Positions 14,847-23,588 of a stretch of DNA of 40,663 nt are shown here, one piece after another. The first letter of the stretch is position 1. Every line of letters starts with the position of its first letter. The position numbers and the translations under genes were made by a program. Source of the DNA: Solobacterium sp. (GTDB taxonomy: Bacteria; Bacillota_I; Bacilli_A; Erysipelotrichales; Erysipelotrichaceae); contig JAFRJJ010000063.1 of NCBI GenBank assembly GCA_017432325.1, positions 1-40,663 of the forward strand. Direction: 5' to 3'. A model generated the notes under the pieces. It was not told the DNA's origin. It worked only from the letters and a program-made list of their open reading frames with translations, and did no database searches.

Positions 14847-15862
14847 CAGTTGTTTTCAGCGCGTTTTGCAAAACGTTCTTTTGCAAAATGGCACTGTACA
14901 AAATGACCCGGTTCAACTTCATACTTGGCAGGTACTTCTCCGGAGCACTTCGCAGTCGCAAGCGGACATCTTGTATGGAAACGGCAGCCGCTCGGAGGAT
15001 TAGCCGGTGACGGCAGGTCTCCCTGCAGGATGATACGATTGCTGTTATTGCGCTTACGGGGATCAAAAGACGGAGCCGCAGACAGAAGAGCTTCTGTATA
15101 CGGATGCGCGAAATGTTCAAAGATCTGTTCTTTGGATCCGATCTCAACGATCTCACCAAGATACATAACGCCTACAGAGTCGGAAATGAATTTTACGACT
15201 GAGAGGTCATGTGAGATAAACAGATATGTAAGTCCCATATCGTCCTGCAGATCCTTCAGAAGGTTGATGATCTGGGACTGGATGGAAACGTCCAGAGCTG
15301 ATACTGCTTCGTCGCAGATGACAAACTCAGGATCTACAGCAAGCGCTCTTGCAATACAGATACGCTGTCTCTGGCCGCCTGAGAACTGGTGGGGATAACG
15401 TCCAGCCTGTTCAGGGAACAGACCGCACTTGCTCATCAGTTCAAAGACTTTGTTCATCATTTCTTCACGGTTGGCAACGATCTTGTGTTCGAGCATTGCT
15501 TCACCGATGATGTCATAGATCGGCAGACGGGGATTCAGTGAAGAATACGGGTCCTGGAAGACGATCTGCATCTTTGTACGGTATTTTTTCAGTTCGTTGC
15601 CAGAAAGCTTGAACGTATCAACACCGTCATAGTACATTTCACCGGCAGTCGGCTTCAGAAGCTGAAGCATCGTTCTGCCTGTTGTTGACTTACCGCATCC
15701 GGACTCACCGACAAGTCCCATGACCTGTCCTTTTTTGATCGAGAAGGATACATCATCAACAGCTTTTACCTGTCCGACTGTTGTCTGTAAAATACCGCCC
15801 TTGATCGGGAAATACTTTTTCAGATTTCTGACTTCGATCAGATTTTTGTTATCAGTTGTCAC
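14846..15862 (-). CDS. oppF: Oligopeptide ABC transporter ATP-binding protein OppF (operon 1)
   Basis: 338 residues, typical size. Walker A GESGCGKST (52-60), Q-loop Q103 in VFQDPYSSLNPR, signature SGGQRQR, Walker B with DEAVSALD, and a switch His in ISHDLSVV. The C-terminal Opp/Dpp domain carries CRFHTRCPLATAKC, the cysteine cluster that holds an Fe-S cluster in some relatives. It pairs with OppD as the ATPase dimer under OppB and OppC. The best start is GTG at 15862, 8 bases after GGGAGG and overlapping the end of oppD by 11 bases. A GTG at 15871 would lie on top of the ribosome site. Confidence 0.95.
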   Translation of the reverse strand: MTTDNKNLIEVRNLKKYFPIKGGILQTTVGQVKAVDDVSFSIKKGQVMGLVGESGCGKSTTGRTMLQLLKPTAGEMYYDGVDTFKLSGNELKKYRTKMQIVFQDPYSSLNPRLPIYDIIGEAMLEHKIVANREEMMNKVFELMSKCGLFPEQAGRYPHQFSGGQRQRICIARALAVDPEFVICDEAVSALDVSIQSQIINLLKDLQDDMGLTYLFISHDLSVVKFISDSVGVMYLGEIVEIGSKEQIFEHFAHPYTEALLSAAPSFDPRKRNNSNRIILQGDLPSPANPPSGCRFHTRCPLATAKCSGEVPAKYEVEPGHFVQCHFAKERFAKRAENN

Positions 15863-16853
15863 GATCTTCACCTCCCGGTCTGTAGCAGCGAACCCAGTGA
15901 TTCGGTTCTACTTCAACAAGTTCAGGAACGCCTTTGCCGCATTTTTCACAGAAGAATCCGCAGCGGGGACCGAATGAGCATCCTTCCGGAAGAGCTGACA
16001 GGTCAGGTACGTTGCCCGGAATAACTGTCAGACGGTTGGAGGATGTGTTCATATCAGGTCTTGAAGCGATCAGACCTCTTGTGTAAGGATGCAGAGGATT
16101 TTCGAAAATCGTCATAACATCCGCAAGTTCAACTACTTTTCCTGCATACATGACCATGACGCGGTCTGCCATTTCAGCAATGACACTCAGGTCGTGGGTA
16201 ATAAACAGGATCGATGTATTCAGCTGCTTTTTCAGATCATTCATCAGGTCAAGAACCTGAGCCTGAATCGTAACGTCAAGAGCAGTTGTAGGTTCATCCG
16301 CAACCAGAATCTTCGGATTGCATGCCAGAGCCATCGCGATCATAACGCGCTGACGCATACCGCCGGAAAGTTCAAACGGATATTCATTAACGATACGCTC
16401 CGGATTCGGGATACGTACCAGGTCCAGTGCATGGATTGCTTCTTTGTGAGCTTCTTCTTTGCTTAAGCCTCTGTGCAGAGTCAGTACTTCCTCGATCTGG
16501 AATCCGATCTTGAATACCGGATTCAGAGATGTCATCGGTTCCTGGAAAATGTAGGAAATAACATTTCCGCGCATTTTTCTCAGTTCAGCATCGGAAACCT
16601 TCAGCATATCCTTGCCGTCAAGCAGGATTTCGCCGCCCTCATATCTTCCCGGAGGGCATTCAACCAGCTGTGCAAGGGACATGCAGGTAATGGATTTACC
16701 GCATCCGGATTCACCGACGATACCAAGTGTTTCGCCTTCGTATACTTCGAAGGAAACATCATCGACAGCTTTGACAATATTGCCGTTCATGCTGTGGAAG
16801 TAAGTTTTTAAATTCTTCACCTGAAGAAGCGGTTCTCTATTCATTTCTGTCAT
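15852..16853 (-). CDS. oppD: Oligopeptide ABC transporter ATP-binding protein OppD (operon 1)
   Basis: 333 residues. Walker A GESGCGKS (47-54), Q-loop Q104 in [13 protein letters not shown], signature LSGGMRQR (162-169), Walker B ILVADEP (182-188) and switch H220. The C-terminal Opp/Dpp domain has a four-cysteine cluster (GCSFGPRCGFFCEKC). It powers peptide uptake together with OppF. ATG at 16853 has AGAGGTG about 8 bases upstream. The gap to oppC is 14 bases. Confidence 0.96.
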   Translation of the reverse strand: MTEMNREPLLQVKNLKTYFHSMNGNIVKAVDDVSFEVYEGETLGIVGESGCGKSITCMSLAQLVECPPGRYEGGEILLDGKDMLKVSDAELRKMRGNVISYIFQEPMTSLNPVFKIGFQIEEVLTLHRGLSKEEAHKEAIHALDLVRIPNPERIVNEYPFELSGGMRQRVMIAMALACNPKILVADEPTTALDVTIQAQVLDLMNDLKKQLNTSILFITHDLSVIAEMADRVMVMYAGKVVELADVMTIFENPLHPYTRGLIASRPDMNTSSNRLTVIPGNVPDLSALPEGCSFGPRCGFFCEKCGKGVPELVEVEPNHWVRCYRPGGEDRDN

Positions 16854-16867
16854 ATATCAGCCACCTC

Positions 16868-17761
16868 TTATTTCTGCATCTTCGGGTCGATTGCGTCACG
16901 CAGACCATCGCCAAGAATGTTAAAGCAAAGAATCGTAAGGAAGATAGCAGATCCCGGAGGAATCCAGTACCACCATTTTTTCTGCAGGACCAGAAGGTTT
17001 CTGGCTTCCTGGATCAGGTTGCCCCATGTCGGAGTCGGCATGGATACACCAAGTCCAAGGAACGAGAGCGATGTCTCTGTCAGGATAACACTGGCCATTG
17101 AAAGTGTGACATAAACGATAATGTACGCCAGTACGTTCGGGAACAGATGCTTGAAGATCTGACGTTTATTGGAAATACCAAGCGCACGGCAGGCTTCCAT
17201 GTAGTCCATTTCACGGAGAGACAGGATCTGTCCGCGGACGATACGTGCGATGCTGGGCCAGGAAAGAACGGCCAGGATCGTGATCAGTGTCATAATGGAT
17301 GTTCCGAAGATAGCCTGCAGTGTGATACAGATCATCAGGAACGGGAAGCACATGAACATTTCGGAAATACGGCTGATGATCGTATCAACGATGCCGCCGA
17401 AGAAACCGGCCATGGATCCGAGAACCACACCGATGATCGTTTCCAGAACGGTAACTGCGATAGCGATACCAAGCGATACACGTCCGCCGTAGAACAGACG
17501 TACAAAGAGGTCACGTCCGATCTTGTCAGTACCCAGGAGATGTTTTGCACTGGGCGGCTGATTTGCATCGGCTGCGATAACTTCATACATAGAATACTTG
17601 GAGAACATCGGGACAAAAATGCATGCGCCGACGATCAGAATCAGAATAAACAGACTGATCATGGCGAGCTTGTTCTGTTTTAAACGTCTCCATACACCGC
17701 GCCAATAGGAATCTTCCTTGGTTGACTTCCGGATTACTTCATCACGAGATAATTCAGTCAT
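16868..17761 (-). CDS. oppC: Oligopeptide ABC transporter permease OppC (operon 1)
   Basis: 297 residues, the normal OppC length. The N-terminal cytoplasmic segment is followed by TM1 (about 34-54). A short extracytoplasmic loop of about 30 residues leads to the conserved HLLGTDKIGRDLFVRL motif, then the five-helix permease core with the EAA loop (ACRALGISNKRQIFKHLFPN). It forms the channel with OppB. AGGAGG stands 5 bases before ATG. The normal first loop here is the direct reference for the inserted domain in the OppC of operon 2. Confidence 0.96.
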   Translation of the reverse strand: MTELSRDEVIRKSTKEDSYWRGVWRRLKQNKLAMISLFILILIVGACIFVPMFSKYSMYEVIAADANQPPSAKHLLGTDKIGRDLFVRLFYGGRVSLGIAIAVTVLETIIGVVLGSMAGFFGGIVDTIISRISEMFMCFPFLMICITLQAIFGTSIMTLITILAVLSWPSIARIVRGQILSLREMDYMEACRALGISNKRQIFKHLFPNVLAYIIVYVTLSMASVILTETSLSFLGLGVSMPTPTWGNLIQEARNLLVLQKKWWYWIPPGSAIFLTILCFNILGDGLRDAIDPKMQK

Positions 17762-17773
17762 TGGAACCTCCTA

Positions 17774-18739
17774 TCAATCAAACTTAATACGCGGATCTAC
17801 TGCCGCATACAGAATATCGGCGATCAGCGTTGCAAACAGTGTTGTAAGTGTCAGCATCGCGTTGATACCGATCAGAAGCGGATAGTTTCTGTTGTTGACA
17901 GCTTCAACGGACAGTTTACCGACACCGGGCAGCGAGAAGATCGTTTCCGTCATCAGGGCACCGGAGATCAGACCCGGGATTCTGAAGCCGAGAAGTGTAA
18001 CGATCGGGATCATCGCGTTGCGGAATGCGTGTTTGTAAATAACGACCTTTTCTGCAAGACCTTTCGCACGTGCTGTACGGATATAGTCTGAACGGATAAC
18101 TTCCAGCATACTTGAACGTGTATAACGCATAAAGCTTGCTGTTTCCGCAAGACCGAGGACAAGTGCAGGGAGGATCAGATGGTATGCATGATCGCCAAGC
18201 TTGGTCCAGAAGTCTGCATTAATATTAGATGCACTGATAAAGCCAAAAGTCGGGAACCATTTCAGTTCGACCGCAAATACCTTCAGCATCAGCAGACCTG
18301 CAAAGAATGTAGGAAGCGCAAGTCCGAGCAGTGAGAACACTGTCAGGAAGTTATCGATTGCCGAGTACTGCTTTGTAGCACTGATGATACCGGCAGGAAT
18401 ACCGATCAGCATTGCAATGATCAATGCCGTCAGGGACAAAGCAAACGTTACGCCAATGTTTTCACCGATGACATCGATTACAGGCTTAAAATGCTTGGAA
18501 GAATAACCAAAGTTGCCATGGGCAGCCTGTACCAGCCAGTTCCAGAACTTCTGGTAAAAAGGCAGGTTCGGATCAAGTTTTTCCAGCAGAGCAGCCTTGA
18601 GTTCCGGTGTCATGGTAGGGTCCATAATGTTCGAAACGATACTACCGGGCGCCTTATCTATAATAAAGAACAAAATAAACAGAATGCCCAGGAATACAGG
18701 GATGATCTGAAGGAGTCGTCTGATCACATAATTTTTCAT
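17774..18739 (-). CDS. oppB: Oligopeptide ABC transporter permease OppB (operon 1)
   Basis: 321 residues with the OppB hallmarks: MKNYVIRRLLQIIPVFLGI at the start, NFGYSSKHFKPV in the first loop, six membrane segments, and the EAA loop (RTARAKGLAEKVVIYKHAFRN). AAGGAG stands 6 bases before ATG at 18739. A long imperfect hairpin (18754-18810) ends just upstream of this ribosome site. It is the second gene of the operon, 154 bases after oppA. Confidence 0.96.
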   Translation of the reverse strand: MKNYVIRRLLQIIPVFLGILFILFFIIDKAPGSIVSNIMDPTMTPELKAALLEKLDPNLPFYQKFWNWLVQAAHGNFGYSSKHFKPVIDVIGENIGVTFALSLTALIIAMLIGIPAGIISATKQYSAIDNFLTVFSLLGLALPTFFAGLLMLKVFAVELKWFPTFGFISASNINADFWTKLGDHAYHLILPALVLGLAETASFMRYTRSSMLEVIRSDYIRTARAKGLAEKVVIYKHAFRNAMIPIVTLLGFRIPGLISGALMTETIFSLPGVGKLSVEAVNNRNYPLLIGINAMLTLTTLFATLIADILYAAVDPRIKFD

Positions 18740-18753
18740 GTTTTGCTCCTTTC

Positions 18754-18810
18754 TTAAAGAAAACCCTCAAAATCCACTGAATATCAGAAGATTTTCAGGG
18801 ATTTCTTTAA
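18754..18810 (-). promoter_or_regulatory. Long AT-rich hairpin before oppB (operon 1)
   Basis: A 21-bp arm pair with 19 matches (18754-18774 with 18790-18810, 15-nt loop) ends close to the AAGGAG of oppB. On the minus strand it finishes in TTTTCTTTAAG. It may be a weak attenuator or an mRNA-processing element that separates oppA from oppBCDF. Confidence 0.6.
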
Positions 18811-18818
18811 ATGAACGA

Positions 18819-18855
18819 ATCGGCAGCGCCGCCTGATGGCAGATGCGCTGCCGAT
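18819..18855 (-). promoter_or_regulatory. GC-rich hairpin after oppA (operon 1), no T-tract
   Basis: A perfect 11-bp stem (ATCGGCAGCGC / GCGCTGCCGAT) with further inner GCC/GGC pairing lies 39 bases after the oppA stop and lacks a T-tract. Such hairpins usually protect the 3' end of an upstream message from exonucleases, which would raise oppA above oppBCDF. Confidence 0.65.
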
Positions 18856-18893
18856 GTTTAAACTTTACACTAACAGTTCAGAATAACTGCAGC

Positions 18894-20576
18894 TTAGTCC
18901 ATTGTTACGTCTTTAATCAGGTCTGTCCAAGAAGTGTAGACGCCGATATCATCGAGGCCATGAACGTTGTTGTTGATAGCCCAGATTTCAGAACGGTAAG
19001 CAACGATCAGAGTCGGCAGAAGCTCGTTCTGACGGATAGCCCATTCCTTATAGATTTCAGCACGCTTGTCCTGATCAAATTCAGCAAGACCGAGCTTGAT
19101 GAGTTCCTGAGATCTTTCATCATAGAAACCGGAAGCGTTGTATCCGCCTGCGCTGTATGCGTCGTAGTCGAACAGTCCGCCTGTCGGATCCGGATCAGCA
19201 CTCAGAGAGAAGCCCATTGTGTAAATGTCGAAGTCTTTTTCACCAGGTGCAGCGTCCATAGCAACTTCTGCAACTGTGTTGAAGTCGAGAGTCTTGATGT
19301 TGAGTTCAACACCGATCTGCTTCCAGCTGTCATAAGCCATGCCGGACAGTGTTCCAGGCCATGTAGCTTCAGGATAAACCAGCCAGTCAAGAGCGAGCTT
19401 AACGCCATCCTTATCGCGGACGCCGTCGCCGTCTGTATCTGTCCAGCCAGCTTCGTCGAGCATTGAAGCTGCTTTTTCGAGGTCATACTCGTAAGCATTC
19501 AGCTCATCATCACCAGGATAAGCCCAGGATGTCTTGGAGATCGGGCACATACCGAGAGCAACCAGCTCGTTGGAACCATATTCAGCAAGCAGGAAGTTGC
19601 GGCGATCCAGTGCATAAACAAGAGCCTGACGGACATTGACATCTTCCAGAGTAGGTCTTGTTGTGTTGAAGCACATGAATGTGTAGCCGTTAGCCAGGTA
19701 GCTGACGAGGTGTGTATCAGCCATTTCTTCAACAGCTTCTACGTTCTCAAGCTTAGCAGCAGGCTGTGCGAAGTCGATTTCTCTGTTCTGCAGTGCAGGG
19801 AGCAGAGCTTCTTCACTGACTTCCAGGAACTGAACGCCATCCAGTGTAGGAGCGTTTGCAGCATCCCAGTAGTTCTCGTTCTTAACGAGGTTGATGTACT
19901 GCTTAGCCTGTGCGGATTCGAGCTTGAACGGGCCTGTTCCCATCGGATCGTTGTTCTTAGCTTCGAATTCTTCCATGCTGCTGTATTCATAGTGAGCCTT
20001 GGACAGAACGCCGTATGTGAAGTTCTGCAGGTTAGCAGGTGAAGCAGAAACCATGTGGAATGCTACATGTGTATCGTCGATTGCTTCAACGCTGTCATAT
20101 GTAGCAGCAACACCGGCACGAGGACCTGTATAGTCAGGATCCTTCATTGTCATGTAAGTGAATACAACGTCATCTGCTGTCATCGGTGAACCGTCAGAGA
20201 ATGTAACGTTGTCTTTCAGTGTGAATGTGTATGTGAGTTTGTCTTCTGACAGTTCGATAGAGTCAGTGATGTCACCCTCAACATATTCGCCTGAGGAATT
20301 AGTCTTTGTCAGACCCTGGAACATCAGGTCGTTTGCCCAACCGTCATAAACGTTACTGGACAGAACCGGGTTCAGGACGATGTCGTAACCTGAGCAGCCG
20401 AATCTCAGAACCTGAGGTGTTGTGCTGGCTTCTCCGCCACCTGCTTCAGCTGTAGCTGCAGGAGTGTTTGAACCAGCGTCGGGTGTAGGTGTAGAACTTC
20501 CACCGCCGCTGCATCCTGCGAGTGCAGATACTGCAAGCAGAGAACTGAGAGCTGTAACGAAAAGTTTCTTGTTCAT
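18894..20576 (-). CDS. oppA: Oligopeptide-binding lipoprotein OppA (operon 1)
   Basis: 560 residues, a family 5 extracellular solute-binding protein. The signal ends in ALAGC (Cys22), followed by a Gly/Ser/Thr/Pro/Ala linker (23-52) typical of Gram-positive lipoproteins. The body has the SBP5 pattern (LTYTFTLKDNVTFSDGSPMTADDVVFTY, then DVNVRQALVYALDRRNFL). It captures peptides outside the cell and docks on OppB/OppC. ATG at 20576 has GAGAGGG 8 bases upstream; the frame upstream to 20624 covers the promoter. Head of oppABCDF plus a small membrane protein. Confidence 0.96.
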   Translation of the reverse strand: MNKKLFVTALSSLLAVSALAGCSGGGSSTPTPDAGSNTPAATAEAGGGEASTTPQVLRFGCSGYDIVLNPVLSSNVYDGWANDLMFQGLTKTNSSGEYVEGDITDSIELSEDKLTYTFTLKDNVTFSDGSPMTADDVVFTYMTMKDPDYTGPRAGVAATYDSVEAIDDTHVAFHMVSASPANLQNFTYGVLSKAHYEYSSMEEFEAKNNDPMGTGPFKLESAQAKQYINLVKNENYWDAANAPTLDGVQFLEVSEEALLPALQNREIDFAQPAAKLENVEAVEEMADTHLVSYLANGYTFMCFNTTRPTLEDVNVRQALVYALDRRNFLLAEYGSNELVALGMCPISKTSWAYPGDDELNAYEYDLEKAASMLDEAGWTDTDGDGVRDKDGVKLALDWLVYPEATWPGTLSGMAYDSWKQIGVELNIKTLDFNTVAEVAMDAAPGEKDFDIYTMGFSLSADPDPTGGLFDYDAYSAGGYNASGFYDERSQELIKLGLAEFDQDKRAEIYKEWAIRQNELLPTLIVAYRSEIWAINNNVHGLDDIGVYTSWTDLIKDVTMD

Positions 20577-20594
20577 ATCTTTCCCTCTCTTTTC

Positions 20595-20628
20595 CATTGA
20601 ACAGTCAATGTTCAATGAATGCATTATA
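20595..20628 (-). promoter_or_regulatory. Promoter and likely operator of oppA (operon 1)
   Basis: Consensus TATAAT at 20628-20623. The transcript start (about 20616) falls inside a perfect inverted repeat, CATTGAAC-7 nt-GTTCAATG (20595-20617). The -35 region is poor (TTCCTT at 17 bp), which would fit a regulated promoter. The repeat could be a repressor site or a 5' hairpin of the message. Confidence 0.55.
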
Positions 20629-20784
20629 TATGCTGTTTCCCGGCAAAGGAACCCCTTTTATTTTGTTTTAAAGTCTTTTTTCGCCAAAATTTACCTTCAT
20701 TTTCATTTTTTCAGTTTTTTTATCATCAAATCACAGTGAATCAGAAATTTTTTTCTCGTTTTTTAAGACGAAACTGCTCTGAAT

Positions 20785-20819
20785 GATAAAAACAGCGCCT
20801 GTTTCTCAAAGAAACAGGC
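20785..20819 (-). terminator. Rho-independent terminator of opp operon 2
   Basis: On the minus strand GCCTGTTTC-TTTGA-GAAACAGGC is followed by GCTGTTTTTATC, 15 bases after the last gene. The rest of 20640-20784 is T-rich with no gene seen. Confidence 0.8.
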
Positions 20820-20833
20820 ACTTGTAAATATTT

Positions 20834-21076
20834 TCAGAATATCCTCATGAACAGCATTCCTGCCAGAACAATGAGCAGCAGAGCTCCGGCACATACCGGC
20901 AGGATCGTGAAACATCCGGCAAGGATCATCGCGAACATATCGCCTTTTTCCATTTCTTCGGCATATGTCGGTTCATACAGCTTCTCTCCGCTGTACTCAT
21001 TCCGCATTGCGTCCTGTTTTTCTTTCTGTTCCTGCTGGTATCTGACCGCTCTGTCAACTTTTCCCTGCCAGAACAT
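20834..21076 (-). CDS. Small single-helix membrane protein closing opp operon 2
   Basis: 80 residues from ATG at 21076 (or 82 from GTG at 21082, which overlaps the oppF stop as GTGA). The first 45 residues are charged (Gln/Glu/Lys-rich). One long hydrophobic segment spans 47-76. It shares with the protein closing operon 1 the MF start, the overall build and the spaced pattern D-x2-A-M-x2-A-x4-I-L-P (D46 to P60). Tight coupling to oppF suggests an accessory or assembly role in the transporter (inference). No named family is recognised. Confidence 0.75.
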   Translation of the reverse strand: MFWQGKVDRAVRYQQEQKEKQDAMRNEYSGEKLYEPTYAEEMEKGDMFAMILAGCFTILPVCAGALLLIVLAGMLFMRIF

Positions 21077-21078
21077 CG

Positions 21079-22593
21079 TCACTTCTTCTCAATGTCGAGA
21101 CCGTCCAGCAGCGGATGATGACATGCTACAAAATGATTCGGTTCGATCTCCGTCCATGCCGGTACCACGTGCTTGCAGATATCCGTGCAGTAACGGCATC
21201 TGGTATGGAATTTGCAGCCTTTCGGCGGATTGACCGGTGAAGGGATATCTCCTTCCAGGATCTGCAGTTCCTTTGAGGCATCCGGATCGGTCGTCGGGAT
21301 CGCCGCGATCAGTGCCTGTGTATACGGATGGATCGGTTTTGCGAACAGAGCCTCTGACTCCGCAAGCTCCACCATGTTTCCGAGATACATGACGCCGATG
21401 CGGTCACTGATATACTTAACGACCGAAAGATCATGCGTGATAAACAGATATGTCAGATCCTGCTTCTCCCGCAGGTCCTGCAGAAGATTGATGATCTGTG
21501 ACTGGATCGAAACGTCCAGCGCGGATACCGCTTCATCGCAGACAACGAACTTCGGTTTGACCGCAAGGCTTCTGGCAATAGAGATACGCTGTCTCTGTCC
21601 GCCGGAGAACTGATGCGGGAAACGGTGCAGGAAGTACGGTGCCAGACCGCATTCATCCATGACCTTCAGAATATAGTCCTGCATACGGGGCGAATTCTTT
21701 GAGAACAGGTTATGTGCCATCAGGCCTTCACCGATGATCTGGCCGATCGTCAGACGCGGGTTCAGTGAGGAATACGGATCCTGGAAGACGATCTGCAGAT
21801 CTCTTCTGAGCAGCCTGATCTCATTGTATTCCAGACGTGCAAGATCGATTCCGTCATCCCTCAATGCTTCATATTTATCGAAATCAGGATTGTCCTGATA
21901 CTGTCTGCGGAGACTGTCGATCGCAGTCTTGCTGTCGGCGATCTTCTCATCCAGTTCTGCCAGTTCCTTTTCAAGGGAAGACAGTTTTGCATCATAGGAG
22001 CTCAGATTCTTCTGTTTGAACTCGGCATCTTCACGCTTTGCGCGTATCTGTGCCTGCTCCTCACGCAGGTCACGGCGCTTTTTCGCATATTCATACCATG
22101 TTTCATATGCTTTTCTGACCGGTGTCAGATCATCTGCTGTGAGCAGACCGCCGACGATATTGGCAACATTCAGAAGTGCGTCGTTCGCTTCCTTACGTGC
22201 CTGTTCCAGAGCAGCGTGTTTTTCAAACTGCTCTTTTTCGCTCAGCTGCACGTATTCTGCTTCGAGTTTGTTCTTTTTCTCTTCCTCGACGAAGATCTGT
22301 TCCTTCAGCTTCGGAAGATTACGGATCGTATCAATGACATAACCCGGCGCGATATCATCCAGCGTTCTGCCATAGTACATCGTTCTGCCGTCTGTCTGCT
22401 TATATAACTGCAGAATCGTACGTCCGAATGTACTCTTGCCGCAGCCGGATTCACCGACCAGTCCGAAGACCTCACCCTCGTAGATATCCAGGGAGATCCC
22501 GTCGTTTGCTTTGACAAATGTCCCTTTTTTCTTCAGCGGGAACCACTGTTTCAGGTTTGTGATCCTGAGAAGGACCTTTCTTTCCTCAGCCAT
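21079..22593 (-). CDS. oppF: Oligopeptide ABC transporter ATPase OppF with large coiled-coil insertion (operon 2)
   Basis: 504 residues against about 330 for the family. Walker A GESGCGKST (47-55), Q-loop Q271, signature SGGQRQR (330-336), Walker B with CDEAVSALD (352-360), switch H387 and the C-terminal cysteine cluster (C460, C466, C469, C473) are all intact. Walker A Lys to Q-loop Gln is 218 residues, against 45 in the OppF of operon 1. About 173 residues (roughly 82-253) are thus inserted: charged, Glu/Lys/Gln/Leu-rich, mainly coiled-coil helix. ATG at 22593 has GGAGGTG 4-5 bases upstream and overlaps oppD by 8 bases. The enzyme should still be active; the insert would project from the nucleotide-binding domain into the cytoplasm. 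Confidence 0.94.
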   Translation of the reverse strand: MAEERKVLLRITNLKQWFPLKKKGTFVKANDGISLDIYEGEVFGLVGESGCGKSTFGRTILQLYKQTDGRTMYYGRTLDDIAPGYVIDTIRNLPKLKEQIFVEEEKKNKLEAEYVQLSEKEQFEKHAALEQARKEANDALLNVANIVGGLLTADDLTPVRKAYETWYEYAKKRRDLREEQAQIRAKREDAEFKQKNLSSYDAKLSSLEKELAELDEKIADSKTAIDSLRRQYQDNPDFDKYEALRDDGIDLARLEYNEIRLLRRDLQIVFQDPYSSLNPRLTIGQIIGEGLMAHNLFSKNSPRMQDYILKVMDECGLAPYFLHRFPHQFSGGQRQRISIARSLAVKPKFVVCDEAVSALDVSIQSQIINLLQDLREKQDLTYLFITHDLSVVKYISDRIGVMYLGNMVELAESEALFAKPIHPYTQALIAAIPTTDPDASKELQILEGDIPSPVNPPKGCKFHTRCRYCTDICKHVVPAWTEIEPNHFVACHHPLLDGLDIEKK

Positions 22594-23572
22594 GGCGCAC
22601 CTCCATATCCGGATAGAAGCACCGGATCTGCTGGGTATCATTCACGCGAACCAGCTTCGGTTCTTCCTGAAGGCATTTTTCCGTCGCATATTTGCAGCGC
22701 GGCGCAAATTTGCATCCTATCGGAAGATCAAGCGGATGCGGTACAGCTCCCGGGATCGACTCCAGACGTTCATTCGGCTTTGAATTCAGGCGCGGAATGG
22801 AACGGAACAGCCCTTCCGTATACGGATGCTGGAACTGCGGACTGGAAAAGATCGTTCTTGCGGGAGACATTTCAACCACCTGGCCGCAGTACATGACCGC
22901 CACATCGTCTGCCATCTGATTGATGACACCAAGGTCATGGGTAATAAACAGGATGGATGTTCCCTTTTCCTTCTTCAGGTCGTTCATCAGGCGCAGGATC
23001 TGTGCCTGGATCGTAACATCCAGTGCTGTCGTCGGTTCATCGGCGATCAGGAGTTTCGGACGGCATGCCAGTGCCATGGCGATCATGACACGTTGGCGCA
23101 TACCGCCGGAAAGCTGATGTGGATACTGTTTCAATACAACTTCCGGATTCGGGATCTTGACGTCCGCAAGCATTTCCAGAGCCTTTGCGGAGGCTTCCTG
23201 CTTGCTCATGCCCTGATGGATCATGAACGGTTCCGATACCTGACGTTCGATCGTAAAGATAGGGTTCAGGGATGTCATCGGTTCCTGGAATATGACCGAG
23301 ATCGCGTTTCCGCGGATCTTGTACATTTCATTCAGGGAGATCTTCGTCAGATCCTGTCCGTCAAACATGATCGTACCGCTGTCGATCCAGCCGTTTGCGT
23401 CAAGCAGACGCAGGATACTCATGGCGGATACGGATTTTCCGGAACCGGATTCACCGACCAGTCCGAGTGTCTTTCCCGCTTCCACGGAATAAGAAACATC
23501 GTTGACCGCTTTTACGGTTCCGCGTTTTGTATGAAAGAAGGTATGGAGATTATTTACTTCAAGCAAAGCCAT
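22586..23572 (-). CDS. oppD: Oligopeptide ABC transporter ATP-binding protein OppD (operon 2)
   Basis: 328 residues, normal size. Walker A GESGSGKS (40-47), Q-loop Q96 in [13 protein letters not shown], signature LSGGMRQR (154-161), Walker B LLIADEP (174-180), and C-terminal cysteines in [18 protein letters not shown] at 23572 lies 6 bases after GGAGGAGGG; the frame upstream to 23623 overlaps the oppC end. It has no insertion, in contrast to its partner OppF. Confidence 0.96.
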   Translation of the reverse strand: MALLEVNNLHTFFHTKRGTVKAVNDVSYSVEAGKTLGLVGESGSGKSVSAMSILRLLDANGWIDSGTIMFDGQDLTKISLNEMYKIRGNAISVIFQEPMTSLNPIFTIERQVSEPFMIHQGMSKQEASAKALEMLADVKIPNPEVVLKQYPHQLSGGMRQRVMIAMALACRPKLLIADEPTTALDVTIQAQILRLMNDLKKEKGTSILFITHDLGVINQMADDVAVMYCGQVVEMSPARTIFSSPQFQHPYTEGLFRSIPRLNSKPNERLESIPGAVPHPLDLPIGCKFAPRCKYATEKCLQEEPKLVRVNDTQQIRCFYPDMEVRHG

Positions 23573-23588
23573 TCTGTCCCTCCTCCTT

